A DNA stretch of 64,000 bases from Luzula sylvatica (taxonomy: Eukaryota; Streptophyta; Magnoliopsida; Poales; Juncaceae), in contig OX326960.1 in NCBI GenBank assembly GCA_946800325.1, positions 39,377,842-39,441,841 of the forward strand. The letters are read 5' to 3'. The notes beneath the pieces are model-generated. The model did not search any database. It had not been told where the DNA came from and saw only the letters and a program-made list of their open reading frames with translations. Shown here piece after piece: positions 21,360 through 36,400 of this stretch. The stretch's first letter is position 1; every line of letters starts with the position of its first letter. The position numbers were made by a program, and so were the translations under genes.

Positions 21360-22200
21360 TCAATGAAGATATTTTTTAAAAGAATGTTAAAATTGAGGTG
21401 TAACACAAGAAAAAAACTCAATTTTCATGCGATACTCAAAATACACCGTAATTGAAGACTAACACACACAAATTTAAATTTTTTAAAAAATTTCTTAAAA
21501 ATGCAAAAAAGTGAAGTCTAACACCTTCAAAAATTTCAATGAAGATATTTTTTTAAAAAATGTAAAAATTGAATTATAACATAAGCAAACTACTCAATTT
21601 TCATGTCATACTCAAAATACTCCGTAATTGAAGACTAACACACACAAATTTCAATTTTTGTCAACAATTTCTTAAAAATGCTAAAAATGAAGTCTAACAC
21701 CTTCCAAAAATTCAATGAAGATATTTTTTAAAAGAATGTTAAAATTGAAGTGTAACACAAGAAAAAAACTCAATTTTCATGTTATACTGAAAATACTCCG
21801 TAATTGAAGACTAACGCACACAAATTTCAATTTTTTTCAAAAATTTCTGACAAATGCAAAAAATGAAGTCTAAAACCTTCAAATAATTCAATGAAGAAAT
21901 TTTATAAAAGTATGTTAAAATTGAAGTGTAACACAAGAAAAAACTCAATTTTCATGTCATATTCAAAATACTACGTAATTAAAGACTAACACCCACAAAT
22001 TTAATTTTTTTCAAAAATATCTTAAGAATGCAAAAAATGAAGTCTAACACCTTCCAAAAATTCAATGAAGATATTTTTTAAAAGAATATTAAAATTGAAG
22101 TGTAACACAAGAAAAAAATTTCATGTCATACTGAAAATACTCTGTAATTGTAGACTAACACACACGAATTTCAATTTTTTCATAAATTTCGTAAAAATGC
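21360..22200 (-). repeat. ~840-bp block duplicated at ~29,119-29,960
   Basis: Five monomers, including the rare variants TTGAATTATAACATAAGC, GTCAACAATTTCTT and the shortened AAAAAAATTTCATGTC, recur in the same order at an offset of 7,759 bp (~44 monomers). They differ by scattered single bases. Confidence 0.85.
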
Positions 22201-23069
22201 AAAAAATGAAGTCTAACACCTTCAAAAAATTCAATGAAGATATTTTTTAAAAGAATGTTAAAATTGAAGTGTAACACAAGAAAAAAAACTCAATTTTCAT
22301 ATCATACTCAAAATACAACGTAATTGAAGACTAACACACACAAATTTCAATTTTTTCATAAATTTCTTAAAAATGCAAAAAATGATGTCTAACACGTGTA
22401 TATAATTCGATGAAGAAATTGTATAAAAGTGTGTTAAAATTGAAGTGTAACACAAGAAAAAACTCAATTTTCATGTCATACTCAAAATACTCCGTAATTG
22501 AAGACTAACACACACAAATTTCAATTTTTTCATAAATTTCTTAAAAATGCAAAAACCGGAAGTCTAACACCTTCCAAAAATTCAATGAAGATATTGTTTA
22601 AAAGAATGTTAAAATTGAAGTGTAACACAAGAAAAAAACTCATTTTTCATGTCATACTCAAAATACTCGGTAATTGAAGACTAACAGACACAAATTTCAA
22701 TTTTTTCAAAAATTTCGTAAAAATGCAAAAAATGAAGTCTAACAACTTCAAAATATTCAATGAAGCTATTTTTTTAAAAAATGTAAAAATTGAAGTCTAA
22801 CATAAGCAAAATACACAATTTTCATGTCATACTCAAAATACTCCGTAATTGAAGACTAACACATGCAAATTTCAATTTTATTCAAAAATTTCTTAAAAAT
22901 GCAATAAATGATGTCTAACACCTGCATATAATTCCATGAAGAAATTGTATAAAATTATGTTAAAATTGAAGTGTAACACAAGAAAAAACTCAATTTTCAT
23001 GTCATACTCAAAATACTCCGTAATTGAAGACTAACACACACAAATTTAAATTGTTTCAAAAATTTCTTA

Positions 23070-24838
23070 AAAATGCTAAAAAAAGTGAAGTCTAACACCT
23101 TCAAAAAATTCAATGAAGATATTTTTTATAAAAATGTAAAAATTGAAGTGTAACATAAGAAAAATACTCAGTTTTCATGTCATACTCAAAGTACTCGGTA
23201 ATTGAAGACTAACACACACAAATTTCAATTTTTGTCAAAACTTTCATAAAAATGCAAAAAATGAAGTCTAAGACCTTCAAAAAATTCAATCAAGATATTT
23301 TTTAAAAGAATGTTAAAATTGAAGTGTAACACAAGAAAAAAAACTCAATGTTCATGTCACACTCAAAATACTGCGTAATTGAAGACTAACACACACAAAT
23401 TTCAATTTTTTCAAAAATTTATTAAAAATGCAAAAAATGAAGTCTAACAACTTGAAAAAATTAAATGAAGCTATTTTTTAACAAAATGTAAAAATTGAAG
23501 TTTACCATAAGCAAAATACTCAATTTTCATGTTATACTCAAAATACTCTGTAATTGAAGACTAACACACGCAAATTTAAATTTTTTAAAAAATATCTTAA
23601 GAATGCAAAAAATGAAGTCTAACACCTTCCAAAAATTCAATGAAGATATTTTTTAAAAGAATGTTTAAAATTGAAGTGTAACACAAGAAAAAAAACTCAA
23701 TTTTCATATCGTACTCAAAATACTCCGTAATTGAAGACAAACAATCACAAATTTCAATTTTTTCAAAACATTCTTAAAAATGCAAAAACCGGAAGTCTAA
23801 CACCTTCAAAAAATTCAATGAAATATTTTTTAAAAGAATGTAAAAATTGAAGTGTAACACAAGAAAAAAACTAATTTTTCAAAATGCAAAAACCGGAAGT
23901 CGAACACCTTCAAAAAATTCGTTCAAGGTATTTTTTAAAAGAATGCTAAAATTGAAGTGTAACACATGAAAAAAACTCAATTTTCATGTCATACTCAAAA
24001 TACTCCGTAATTGAAGACTAATAGACACAAATTTCAATTTTTTCAAAAATTTCTTAAAAATGCAAAAAATGAAGTCTAACACCTTCAAAAAATTCAATGA
24101 AGATATTTTTTTAAATAAAGTTAAAATTGAAGTGAAACACAAGAAAAAAACTCAATTTTCATGCGATACTCAAAATACACCGTAATTGAAGACTAACACA
24201 CACAAATTTAAATTTTTTCAAAATTTTCTGAAAAATGCAAAAAAGTGAAGTCTAACACCTTCAAAAAATTCAATGAAGATATTTTTTACAAAAATGTAAA
24301 AATTGAAGTGTAACGTAAGCAAAATACTCAGTTTTCATGTCATCCTCAAAATACACCGTAATTGAAGACTAACACACACAAATTTCAATTTTTACAAAAA
24401 TTTCTTAAAAATGTAAAAACTGGAAGTCTAACACCTTCAAAAAATTCAATGAAGATATTTTTTAAAAGAATGTTAAAATTGAAGTGTAACACAAGAAAAA
24501 AACTCAATTTTCATGCGATACTCAAAATACTCCGTAATTGAAGACTAACACACACAAATTCCAATATTTTCAAAAATTTCTTAAAAATGCAAAAAACTGA
24601 AGTCTAACACCTTCAAAAAATTCATTGAAGATATGTTTTAAAAAAATGGAAAAATTGAAGTGTAACATAAGCAAAATACTCAATTTTAATGTCATCCTCA
24701 AAATACTCCGTAATTGAAGACTAACAATCACAAATTTAAATTTTTTCAAAAATTTCTTAAAAATGCAAAAAATTGAAGTCTGACACCTTCAAAAAATTCA
24801 ATGAAGATATTTTTTCTAAAAAATATAAAAATTGAAGT
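23070..24838 (-). repeat. 1.77-kb segment duplicated at 27,043-28,811
   Basis: About ten monomers recur at an offset of ~3,973 bp with roughly 99% identity by eye. The copies share a damaged monomer: after AACTAATTTTTC (23,869-23,880; 27,842-27,853) about 75 bp are missing and AAAATGCAAAAACCGG follows directly. They also share the rare TTCGTTCAAGGTATT. The shared deletion proves a common origin after the damage. Similarity stops near 24,838 and 28,811. Confidence 0.9.
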
Positions 24839-25650
24839 GTAACACAAGAAAAAAAACTCAATTTTCATGTCATACTCAAAATACTCCGTAATTGAAGACT
24901 AACACACACAAATTTAAATTGTTTCAAAAATTTCTTAAAAATGCAAAAACCGGAAGTCTAACACCTTCCAAAAATTCAATGAAGATATTTTTTAAAAGAA
25001 TGTTAAAATTGAAGTGTAACACAAGAAAAAAAACTCAATTTTCATATCATACTCAAAATACTCCGTAATTGAAGACTAACACACACAAATTTCAATTTTT
25101 TCAAAAATTTCTTAAAAATGCAAAAAAGTGAAGTCTAACACCTTCAAAAAATTCAATGAAGATATTTCTTTAAAAAATGTAATAATTGAAGTGTAACATA
25201 AGCAAAATACTCAGTTTTCATGTCATACTCAAAATACTCCGTAATTGAAGACTAACAATCACAAATTTAAATTTTTTCAAAAATTTCTTAAAAATGCAAA
25301 AAATTGAAGTCTGACACCTTCAAAAAATTCAATGAAGATATTTTTTCTAAAAAATATAAAAATTGAAGTGTAACACAAGAAAAAAAACTCAATTTTCATG
25401 TCATACTCAAAATACTCCGTAATTGAAGACTAACACACACAAATTTCAATTTTTTCAAAAATTTCTTAAAAATGCAAAAAAGTGAAGTCTAACACCTTCA
25501 AAAAATTCAATGAAGATATTTCTTTAAAAAATGTAATAATTGAAGTGTAACATAAGCAAAATACTCAGTTTTCATGTCATACTCAAAATACTCCGTAATT
25601 GAAGACTAACACACACAAATTTCAATTTTTTCAAAAATTTCTTAAAAATG
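24722..25650 (-). repeat. Short-range block shuffling (X-Y-Z-X-Z-Z pattern)
   Basis: A monomer with GTCTGACACC and TTTTTTCTAAAAAATATAAA occurs at 24,722 and again at 25,253 (531 bp, three monomers). A monomer with AAAAAAGTGAAG and TTTCTTTAAAAAATGTAATA occurs from 25,087 and again from 25,441 (354 bp, two monomers). This is consistent with unequal exchange that dropped one monomer. Confidence 0.78.
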
Positions 25651-28600
25651 CAAATAAGTGAAGTCACCTTCAAAAAATTCAATGAAGATATTTTTTTAAA
25701 AAATGTTAAAATTGAAGTGTAACATAAGAAAAATACTCAGTTTTCATGTCATACTCAAAATACTCGGTAATTGAAGACTAACACACACAAATTTCTGTTT
25801 TTGTCAAAAATTTCTTAAAGATGCAAAAAATGAAGTCTAACACCTTAAAAAAAATTCAATCAAGATATTTTTTAAAAGAATGTTAAAATTGAAGTGTAAC
25901 ACAAGAAAAAACTCAATGTTCATGTCATACTCAAAATACTCCATAATTGAAGACTAACACACACAAATTTCAATTTTTTCAAAAATTTATTAAAAATTCA
26001 AAAAATGAAGTCTAACGACTTCAAAAAATTCAATGAATCTATTTTTTTTTAAATGTAAAAATTGAAGTTTAACATAAGCAAAATACTCAATTTGCATGTC
26101 ATACTCAAAATACTCCGTAATTGAAGACTAACACACACAAATTTCAATTTTTTTAAAACATTTCTTAAAAATGCAAAAAAAGAAGTCTAGCACCTTCAAA
26201 TAATTCGATGAAGAAATTTTATAAAAGTATGTTAAAATTGAAGAGTAACACAAGAAAAAACTCAATTTTCATGTCATACTCAAAATACTACGTAATTGAA
26301 GACTTACACCAACAAATTTAAATTTTTTCAAAAATATCTTAAGAATGCAAAAAATGAAGTCTAACACCTTCCAAAAATTCGATGAAGATATTTTTTAAAA
26401 GAATGTTAAAATTGAAGTGTAACACAAGAAAAAAACTCAATTTTCACGTCATACTCAAAATACTCCGTAATTGAAGACTAACACACACAAATTTAAATTG
26501 TTTCAAAAATTTCTTAAAAATGCAAAAACCGGAAGTCTAACACCTTCCAAAAATTCAATGAAGATATTTATTAAAAGAATGTTAAAATTGAAGTGTAACA
26601 CAAGAAAAAAAACACAATTTTCATATCATACTCAATATACTCCGTAATTGAAGACTAACACACACAAATTTCAATTTTTTCATAAATTTCTTAAAAATGC
26701 AAAAACCGGAAGTCTAACACCTTCCAAAAATTCAATGAAGATATTTTTTAAAAGAATGTTAAAATTGAAGTGTAACACAAGAAAAAAACTCATTTTTCAT
26801 GTCATACTCAAAATACTCGGTAATTGAAGACTAACACACACAAATTTCAATTTTTTCAAAAATTTCGTAAAAATGCAAAAAATGAAGTTAACACCTTAAA
26901 AAAATTCAATGAAGACATTTTTTAAAAGAATGTTAAAATTGAGGTGTAACACAAGAAAAAAACTCAATTTTCATGCGATACTCAAAATACACCGTAATTG
27001 AAGACTAACACACACACATTTCAATTTTTTCAAAAATTTATTAAAAATGCTAAAAAAGTGAAGTCTAACACCTTCAAAAAATTCAATGAAGATATTTTTT
27101 ATAAAAATGTAAAAATTGAAGTGTAACATAAGAAAAATACTCAGTTTTCATGTCATACTCAAAGTACTCGGTAATTGAAGACTAACACACACAAATTTCA
27201 ATTTTTGTCAAAACTTTCATAAAACTGCAAAAAATGAAGTCTAAGACCTTCAAAAAATTCAATCAAGATATTTTTTAAAAGAATGTTAAAATTGAAGTGT
27301 AACACAAGAAAAAAAACTCAATGTTCATGTCATACTCAAAATACTGCGTAATTGAAGACTAACACACACAACTTTCAATTTTTTCAAAAATTTATTAAAA
27401 ATGCAAAAAATGAAGTCTAACAACTTGAAAAAATTAAATGAAGCTATTTTTTAACAAAATGTAAAAATTGAAGTTTACCATAAGCAAAATACTCAATTTT
27501 CATGTTATACTCAAAATACTCTGTAATTGAAGACTAACACACGCAAATTTAAATTTTTTAAAAAATATCTTAAGAATGCAAAAAATGAAGCCTAACACCT
27601 TCCAAAAATTCAATGAAGATATTTTTTAAAAGAATGTTTAAAATTGAAGTGTAACACAAGAAAAAAAACTCAATTTTCATATCGTACTCAAAATACTCCG
27701 TAATTGAAGACAAACAATCACAAATTTCAATTTTTTCAAAACATTCTTAAAAATGCAAAAACCGGAAGTCTAACACCTTCAAAAAATTCAATGAAATATT
27801 TTTTAAAAGAATGTAAAAATTGAAGTGTAACACAAGAAAAAAACTAATTTTTCAAAATGCAAAAACCGGAAGTCGAACACCTTCAAAAAATTCGTTCAAG
27901 GTATTTTTTAAAAGAATGTTAAAATTGAAGTGTAACACATGAAAAAAACTCAATTTTCATGTCATACTCAAAATACTCCGTAATTGAAGACTAATAGACA
28001 CAAATTTCAATTTTTTCAAAAATTTCTTAAAAATGCAAAAAATGAAGTCTAACACCTTCAAAAAATTCAATGAAGATATTTTTTTAAATAAAGTTAAAAT
28101 TGAAGTGAAACACAAGAAAAAAACTCAATTTTCATGCGATACTCAAAATACACCGTAATTGAAGACTAACACACACAAATTTAAATTTTTTCAAAATTTT
28201 CTGAAAAATGCAAAAAAGTGAAGTCTAACACCTTCAAAAAATTCAATGAAGATATTTTTTACAAAAATGTAAAAATTGAAGTGTAACGTAAGCAAAATAC
28301 TCAGTTTTCATGTCATCCTCAAAATACTCCGTAATTGAAAACTAACACACACAAATTTCAATTTTTACAAAAATTTCTTAAAAATGTAAAAACTGGAAGT
28401 CTAACACCTTCAAAAAATTCAATGAAGATATTTTTTAAAAGAATGTTAAAATTGAAGTGTAACACAAGAAAAAAACTCAATTTTCATGCGATACTCAAAA
28501 TACTCCGTAATTGAAGACTAACACACACAAATTCCAATTTTTTCAAAAATTTCTTAAAAATGCAAAAAACTGAAGTCTAACACCTTCAAAAAATTCATTG

Positions 28601-31600
28601 AAGATATGTTTTAAAAAAATGGAAAAATTGCAGTGTAACATAAGCAAAATACTCAATTTTAATGTCATCCTCAAAATACTCCGTAATTGAAGACTAACAA
28701 TCACTAATTTAAATTTTTTCAAACATTTCTTATAAATGCAAAAAATTGAAGTCTGACACCTTCAAAAAATTCAACGAAAATATTTTTTCTAAAAAATATA
28801 AAAATTGAAGTATAACATAAGCAAAATACTCAATTTTCATGCCATACTCAAAATACACCGTAATTGAAGACTAACTCACAAATTTCGATTTTTTCAATAA
28901 TTTCTAATAAATGCAAAAAATAAAGTCAAACACCTTCAAAAAATACAACGAAGATATTTTTTAAAAGAATGTTAAAATTGAAGTGTAATAAGAAAAAAAA
29001 CTCAATTTTTATGTCATACTCAAAATACTCCGTAATTGAAGACTAGCACACACATATTTCAATTTTTTCTAAAATTTCTTAAAAATGCAAAAAATGAAGT
29101 CTAACACATTCAAAAAAATCGATGAAGATATTTTTTAAAAGAATGTTAAAATTGAAGTGTAACACAAGAAAAAAACTCAATTTTCATGCGATACTCAAAA
29201 TACACCGTAATTGAAGACAAACACACACAAATTTAAATTTTTTAAAAAATTTCTTAAAAATGCGAAAAAGTGAAGTCTAACGCCTTCAAAAATTTCAATG
29301 AAGATATTTTTTTAAAAAATGTAAAAATTGAATTATAACATAAGCAAACTACTCAATTTTCATGTCATACTCAAAATACTCCGTAATTGAAGACTAACAC
29401 ACACAAATTTCAATTTTTGTCAACAATTTCTTAAAAATGCTAAAAATGAAGTCTAACACCTTCCAAAAATTCAATGAAGATATTTTTTAAAAGAATGTTA
29501 AAATTGAAGTGTAACACAAGAAAAAAACTCAATTTTCATGTTATACTGAAAATACTCCGTAATTGAAGACTAACACACACAAATTTCAATTTTTTTCAAA
29601 AATTTCTGACAAATGCAAAAAATGAAGTCTAACACCTTCAAATAATTCAATGAAGAAATTTTATAAAAGTATGTTAAAATTGAAGTGTAACACAAGAAAA
29701 AACTCAATTTTCATGTCATATTCAAAATACTACGTAATTAAAGACTAACACCTACAAATTTAATTTTTTTCAAAAATATTTTAAGAATGCAAAAAATGAA
29801 GTCTAACACCTTCCAAAAATTCAATGAAGATATTTTTTAAAAGAATGTTAAAATTGAAGTGTAACACAAGAAAAAAATTTCATGTCATACTGAAAATACT
29901 CTGTAATTGTAGACTAACACACACGAATTTCAATTTTTTCATAAATTTCTTAAAAATGCAAAAAATGAAGTCTAACAACTTCAAAAAATTCAATGAAGCT
30001 ATTTTTTAAAATAATGTAAAAATTGAAGTTTAACATAAGCAAAAAACTCAATTTTCCTGTCATACTCAAAATACTCCGTAATTGAAGACTAACACACACA
30101 AATTTCAATTTTTTTCAAAAATTTCTTACAAATGCAAAAAATGAAGTCTAACACCTTCCAAAAATTCAATGAAGACATTTTTTAAAAGAATGTTAAAATT
30201 GAAGTGTAACACAAGAAAAAAACTCAATTTTCATGTCATACTGAAAATACTCCGTAATTGAAGACTAACACACACAAATTAAAATTTTTTCAAAAATATC
30301 TTAAGAATGCAAAAAATGAAGTCTAGCACCTTCCAAAAATTCAATGAAGAAATTTTTTAAAAGAATGTTAAAATTGAAGTGTAACACAAGAAAAAAAACT
30401 CAATTTTCATGTCATACTCAAAATACTCCGTAATTGAAGACTAACACACACAAATTTCAATTTTTTCAAAAATTTCTTAAAAATGCAAAAAAGTGAAGTC
30501 TAACACCTTCAAAAAATTCAATGAAGATATTTCTTTAAAAAATCTAATAATTGAAGTGTAACATAAGCAAAATACACAGTTTCATGTCATACTCAAAATA
30601 CTCCGTAATTGAAGACTAACACACACAAATTTCAATTTTTGAATTCTTAAAAATGCAAAAAATGAAGTCTAACACCTTCAAAAAATAAAATGAATATATT
30701 TTTTAAAAGAATGCTAAAATTCAAGTGTAACACAAGATAAAAACTCGTTTTTCATGTCATACTCAAAATACTCCGTAATTGAAGACTAACACACACAAAT
30801 TTCAATTTTGTCAAATATTTCTTAAAAATGCAAAAAATGAAGTCTAACACCTTAAAAAAAATTCAATGAAGATATATTTTTTTAAAAATGTAAAAATTGA
30901 TGTGTAACATAAGCAAAATACTCAATTTTCATGTCATACTCGAAATACTCCGTAATTGAAGACTAACACACACAAATTTCAATTTTTTCAAAAATTTCTT
31001 AATAATGCAAAAACCAGAAGTCTGACACCTTAAAAAAACAACTCAATTTTCATGCGATACTCAAAATACACCGTAATTGTAGACAAACACACACAAATTT
31101 AAATTTTTTCAAAAATATCTTAAGAATGGAAAAAATGAAGTCTAGCACCTTCCAAAAATTCAATGAAGATATTTTTTAAAAGAATGTTAAAATTGAAGTG
31201 TAACACAAGAAAAAAAACTCAATTTTCATGTCATACTCAAAATACTCTCTAATTGAAGACTAACAGACACAAATTTAAATTTTTTCAAAAATTTTTTAAA
31301 AATGTAAAAAAGTGAAGTCTAACTCCTTCAAAAAATTCAATGAAGATATTTCTTTAAAAAATGTAATAATTGAAGTGTAACATAAGCAAAATACTCAGTT
31401 TTCATGTCATACTCAAAATACTCCTTAATTGAAGACTAACACACACAAATTTCAATTTTTTCAAAAATTTCTTAAAAATGCAAAAACCGGAAGTCTAACA
31501 CCTTCAAAAAATTCAACGAAGATATTTTTTAAAAGAATTATAAAATTGAAGTGTAACACAAGAAAAAAACTCAATTTTCGTGACATACTCAAAATACTCC

Positions 31601-33499
31601 GTAATTGAAGACTAACGCACACAAATTCCAATTTTTTCAAAAATTTCTTAAAAATACAAAAAACTGAAGTCTAACACCTTCAAAAAATTCAATGAAGATA
31701 TTTTTTAAAAAAAATGTAAAAATTGAGGTGTAACATTAGCAAATTACTCAATTTTCATGTCATCCTCAAAATACTCCGTAATCGAAGACTAACACTCGAA
31801 AATTTAAATTTTTTGAAAAATTTCTTAAAAATGCAAAAAATTGAAGTCACCTTCAAAAAATTCAATGAAGATATTTTGTTAAAGAATGTTAAAATTGAAG
31901 AGTAACACATGAAAAAAACTGAATATTCATGCGATACTCAAAATACACCGTAATTGAAGACTAACACACACAAATTTAAATTTTTTCAAAAATTTCTTAA
32001 AAATGCAAAAAAGTGAAGTCTAACACCTTCAAAAAATTCAATGAAGATATATTTTTTAAAAATGTAAAAAATGATGTGTAACATAAGCAAAATACTCAAT
32101 TTTCATGTTATACTCAAAATACTCCGTAATGGAAGACTAACACACACAAATTTCAATTTATTCAAAAATTTCTTAGAAATGCAAAAAATGAAATCTAACA
32201 CCTTCCAAAAATTCAATGAAGATATTTTTTAAAAGAATGTTAAAATTGAAGTGTAACACAAGAAAAAAACTCAATTTTCATGTCATACTCAAAATACTCC
32301 GTAATTGAAGACTAACACACACAAATTTCAATATTTTCAAAAATTTCTTAAAAATGCAAAAAATGAAGTCTAACAACTTCAAAAAATTTAATGAAGCTAT
32401 TTTTTAAAAAAATGTAAAAATTGAAGTTTAACATAAGCAAAATACTCAATTTTCATGTCACACTCAAAATACTCAGTAATTGAAGACTAACACACACAAA
32501 TTTCAATTTTTTTCAAAAATTTCTTACAAATGCCAAAAATTATGTCTAACACCTTCAAATAATTCCATGAAGAAATTTTATAAAAGTATGTTAAAATTGA
32601 AGTGTAACACAAGAAAAAACTCAATTTTCATGTCATACACAAAATACTCCGTAATTGAAAACTAACGCACACAAATTCCAATTTTATCAAAAATTTCTTA
32701 AAAATGTAAAAAACTGAAGTCTAACACCTTGAAAAAATTCAATGAAGATATTTTTTTTAAAATGTAAAAATTGAAGTGTAACTTTAGCTAAATACTCAAT
32801 TTTCTTGTCATCCTCCAAATAATCCGTAATCGAAGACTAACAATCACAAATTTCAATTTTTTCAAAAATTTCTTAAAAATGCCAAAAATAAAGTCTAACA
32901 CCTTAAAAAAATTCAATGAAGATATTTTGTAAAAGAATGTTAAAATTGAAGTGTAACACATGAAAAAAACTGAATTTTCATGCGATACTCAAAATACACC
33001 GTAATTGAAGACTAACACACACAAATTTAAATTTTTTCAAAAATTTCTTAAAAATGCAAAAAAGTGAAGTCTAACACCTTCAAAAAATTCAATGAAGATA
33101 TATTTTTTAAAAATGTAAAAATTGATGTGTAACATAAGCAAAATACTCAATTTTCATGTCATACTCAAAATACTCCGTAAATGAAGACTAACACACACAA
33201 ATTTCAATTTTTTCAAAAATTTCTAAGAAATGCAAAAAAGTGAAGTCTAACACCTTCAAAAAATTCAATGAAGATATATTTTTTAAAAATGTAAAAATTG
33301 AAGTGTAACATTAGCAAAATACTCAGTTTTCATGTCATACTCAAAATACTCCGTAATTGAAGACTAACACACACAAATTTCCATTTTTTCAAAAATTTCA
33401 TAAAAATGCAAAAAATGAAGTCTAACACCTTCAAAATATTCAATGAATATATTTTTTAAAAGAATGTTAAAATTGAAGTGTAACACAAGGAAAAAACTC

Positions 33500-36400
33500 A
33501 ATTTTCATATCATACTCAAAATACTCCGTAATTGAAGACTAACACACACAAATTTCAATTTTTTCAAAAATTTCTTAAAAATGCAAAAACCGGAAGTCTA
33601 ACACCTTCAAACAATTCTATGAAGATATTTTTTAAAAGAATGTTAAAATTGAAGTGTAACACAAGAAACAAACTCAATTTTCATGCGATACTCAAAATAC
33701 ACCGTAATTGAAGACTAACACACACAAATTTAAAATTTTTTCAAAAATTTCTTAACAATGCAATAAAGTGAAGTGTAACACCAACAAAAAAATCTATGAA
33801 GATATTTATTTAAAAAATGTAAAAATTGAAGTGTAACATAAGCAAAATACTCAGTTTTCATGTCATATCAAAATACTCCGTAATTGAAGACTAACACACA
33901 CAAATTTCAATTTTTTTAAAAATTTCTTAAAAATGCAAAAATCGAAAGTCTAACACCTTCAACAAATTCGATGAAGATATTTTTTAAAACAATGTTAAAA
34001 TTGAAGTGTAACACAAGAAAAAAAACTCAATTTTCATGCGATACACAAAATACTCCGTAATTGAAGACTAACACACACAAATTCCAAATTTTTCAAAAAT
34101 TTCTTAAAAATGTAAAAAACTGAAGTCTAACACTTTCAAAAAATTCAATGAAGATATTTTTTTAAAAATGTAAAAATTGAAGTGTAACTTTCGCAAAATA
34201 CTCAATTTTCTAGTCATCCTCCAAAAACTCCGTAATCGAAGACTAACAATCACAAATTTCAATTTTTTTAAAAAATTTCTTAAAAATGCCAAAAATGAAG
34301 TCTTAACACCTTCAAAAAATTCAATGAAGATATTTTGTAAAAGAATGTTAAAATTGAAGTATAACACATGAAAAAAACTGAATTTTCATGCGATACTCAA
34401 AATACACCGTAATTGAAGACTAACTCACACAAATTTAAATTTTTTCAAAAATTTCTTAAAAATGCAAAAAAGTGAAGTCTAACACCTTCAAAAAATTCAA
34501 TGAAGATATATTTTTTAAAAATGTAAAAATTGATGTGTAACATAGGCAAAATACTCAATTTTCATGTCATACTCAAAATACTCCGTAATTGAAGACTACC
34601 ACACACAAATTTAAATTTTTTCAAAAATTTCATAAAAATGCAAAAACCGGAAGTCTAACACCTTCAAACAATTCTATGAAGATATTTTTTAAAAGAATAT
34701 TAAAATTGAAGTGTAACACAAGAAACAAACTCAATTTTCATGTGATACTCAAAATACATCGTAATCGAAGACTAACACACACAAATTTAAATTTTTTCAA
34801 AAATTTCTTAACAATGCAATAAAGTGAAGTGTAACACCAACAAAAAATTCTATGAAGATATTTTTTTAAAAAATGTAAAAATTGAAGTGTAACATAAGCA
34901 AAATACTCAGTTTTCATGTCATATCAAAATACTCCGTAATTGAAGACTAACACACACAAATTTCAATTTTTTTAAAAATTTCTTACAAATGCAAAAATCG
35001 AAAGTCTAACACCTTCACAAATTCGATGAAGATATTTTTTAAAACAATGTTAAAATTGAAGTGTAACACAAGAAAAAAAACTCAATTTTCATGCGATACT
35101 CAAAATGCTCCGTAATTGAAGACTAACACACACAAATTTCAATTTTTTCAAAAATTTCTTAAAAATGCAAAAACCGGAAGTCTAACACCTTCAAACAATT
35201 CTATGGAGATATTTTTTAAAAGAATGTTAAAATTGAAGTGTAACACAAGAAACAAACTCAATTTTCATGCGATACTCAAAATACACCGTAATTGAAGACT
35301 AACACACACAAATTTAAATTTTTTCAAAAATTTCTTAACAATGCAATAAAGTGAAGTGTAACACCTACAAAAAATTCTATGAAGATATTTCTTTAAAAAA
35401 TGTAAAAATTGTAGTGTAACATAAACAAAATACTCAGTTTTCATGTCATATCAAAATACTCCGTAATTGAAGAATAACACACACAAATTTCAATTTTTTT
35501 AAAAATTTCTTAAAAATGCAAAAATCGAAAGTCTAACACCTTCAACAAATTCGATGAAGATATTTTTTAAAACAATGTTAAAATTGAAGTGTAACACAAG
35601 AAAAAAAACTCAATTTTCATGCGATACTCAAAATACTCCGTAATTGAAGACTAACACACACAAATTCCAATTTTTTCAAAAATTTCTTAAAAATGTAAAA
35701 AACTGAAGTCTAACACCTTCAAAAAATTCAATGAAGATATTTTTTTAAAAATGTAAAAATTGAAGTGTAACTTTAGCAAAATACTCAATTTTCTTGTCAT
35801 CCTCCAAATACTCCGTAATCGAAGACTAACAATCACAAATTTCAATTTTTTCAAAAATTTCTTAAAAATGCCAAAAATGAAGTCTAACACCTTCAAAAAA
35901 TTCAATGAAGATATTTTGTAAAAGAATGTTAAAATTGAAGTGTAACACATGAAAAAAACTGAATTTTCATGCGATACTCAAAATACACCGTAATTGAAAA
36001 CTAACACACACAAATTTAAATTTTTTCAAAAATTTCTTAAAAATGTAAAAAAGTGAAGTCTAACACCTTCAAAAAATTCAATGAAGATATATTTTTGAAA
36101 AATGTAAAAATTGATGTGTAACATAAGCAAAATACTCAATTTTCAGGTCATACTCAAAATACTCCGTAATTGAAGACTAACACACAAATTTCAATTTTTT
36201 CAAAAATTTCTTAAAAATGCAAAAACCGGAAGTCTAACACCTTCAAACAATTCTATGAAGATATTTTTTAAAAGAATGTTAAAATTGAAGTGTAACACAA
36301 GAATCAAACTCAATTTTCATGCGATACTCAAAATACACCGTAATTGAAGACTAACACACACAAATTTAAATTTTTTTGAAAAATTTCTTAACAATGCAAT

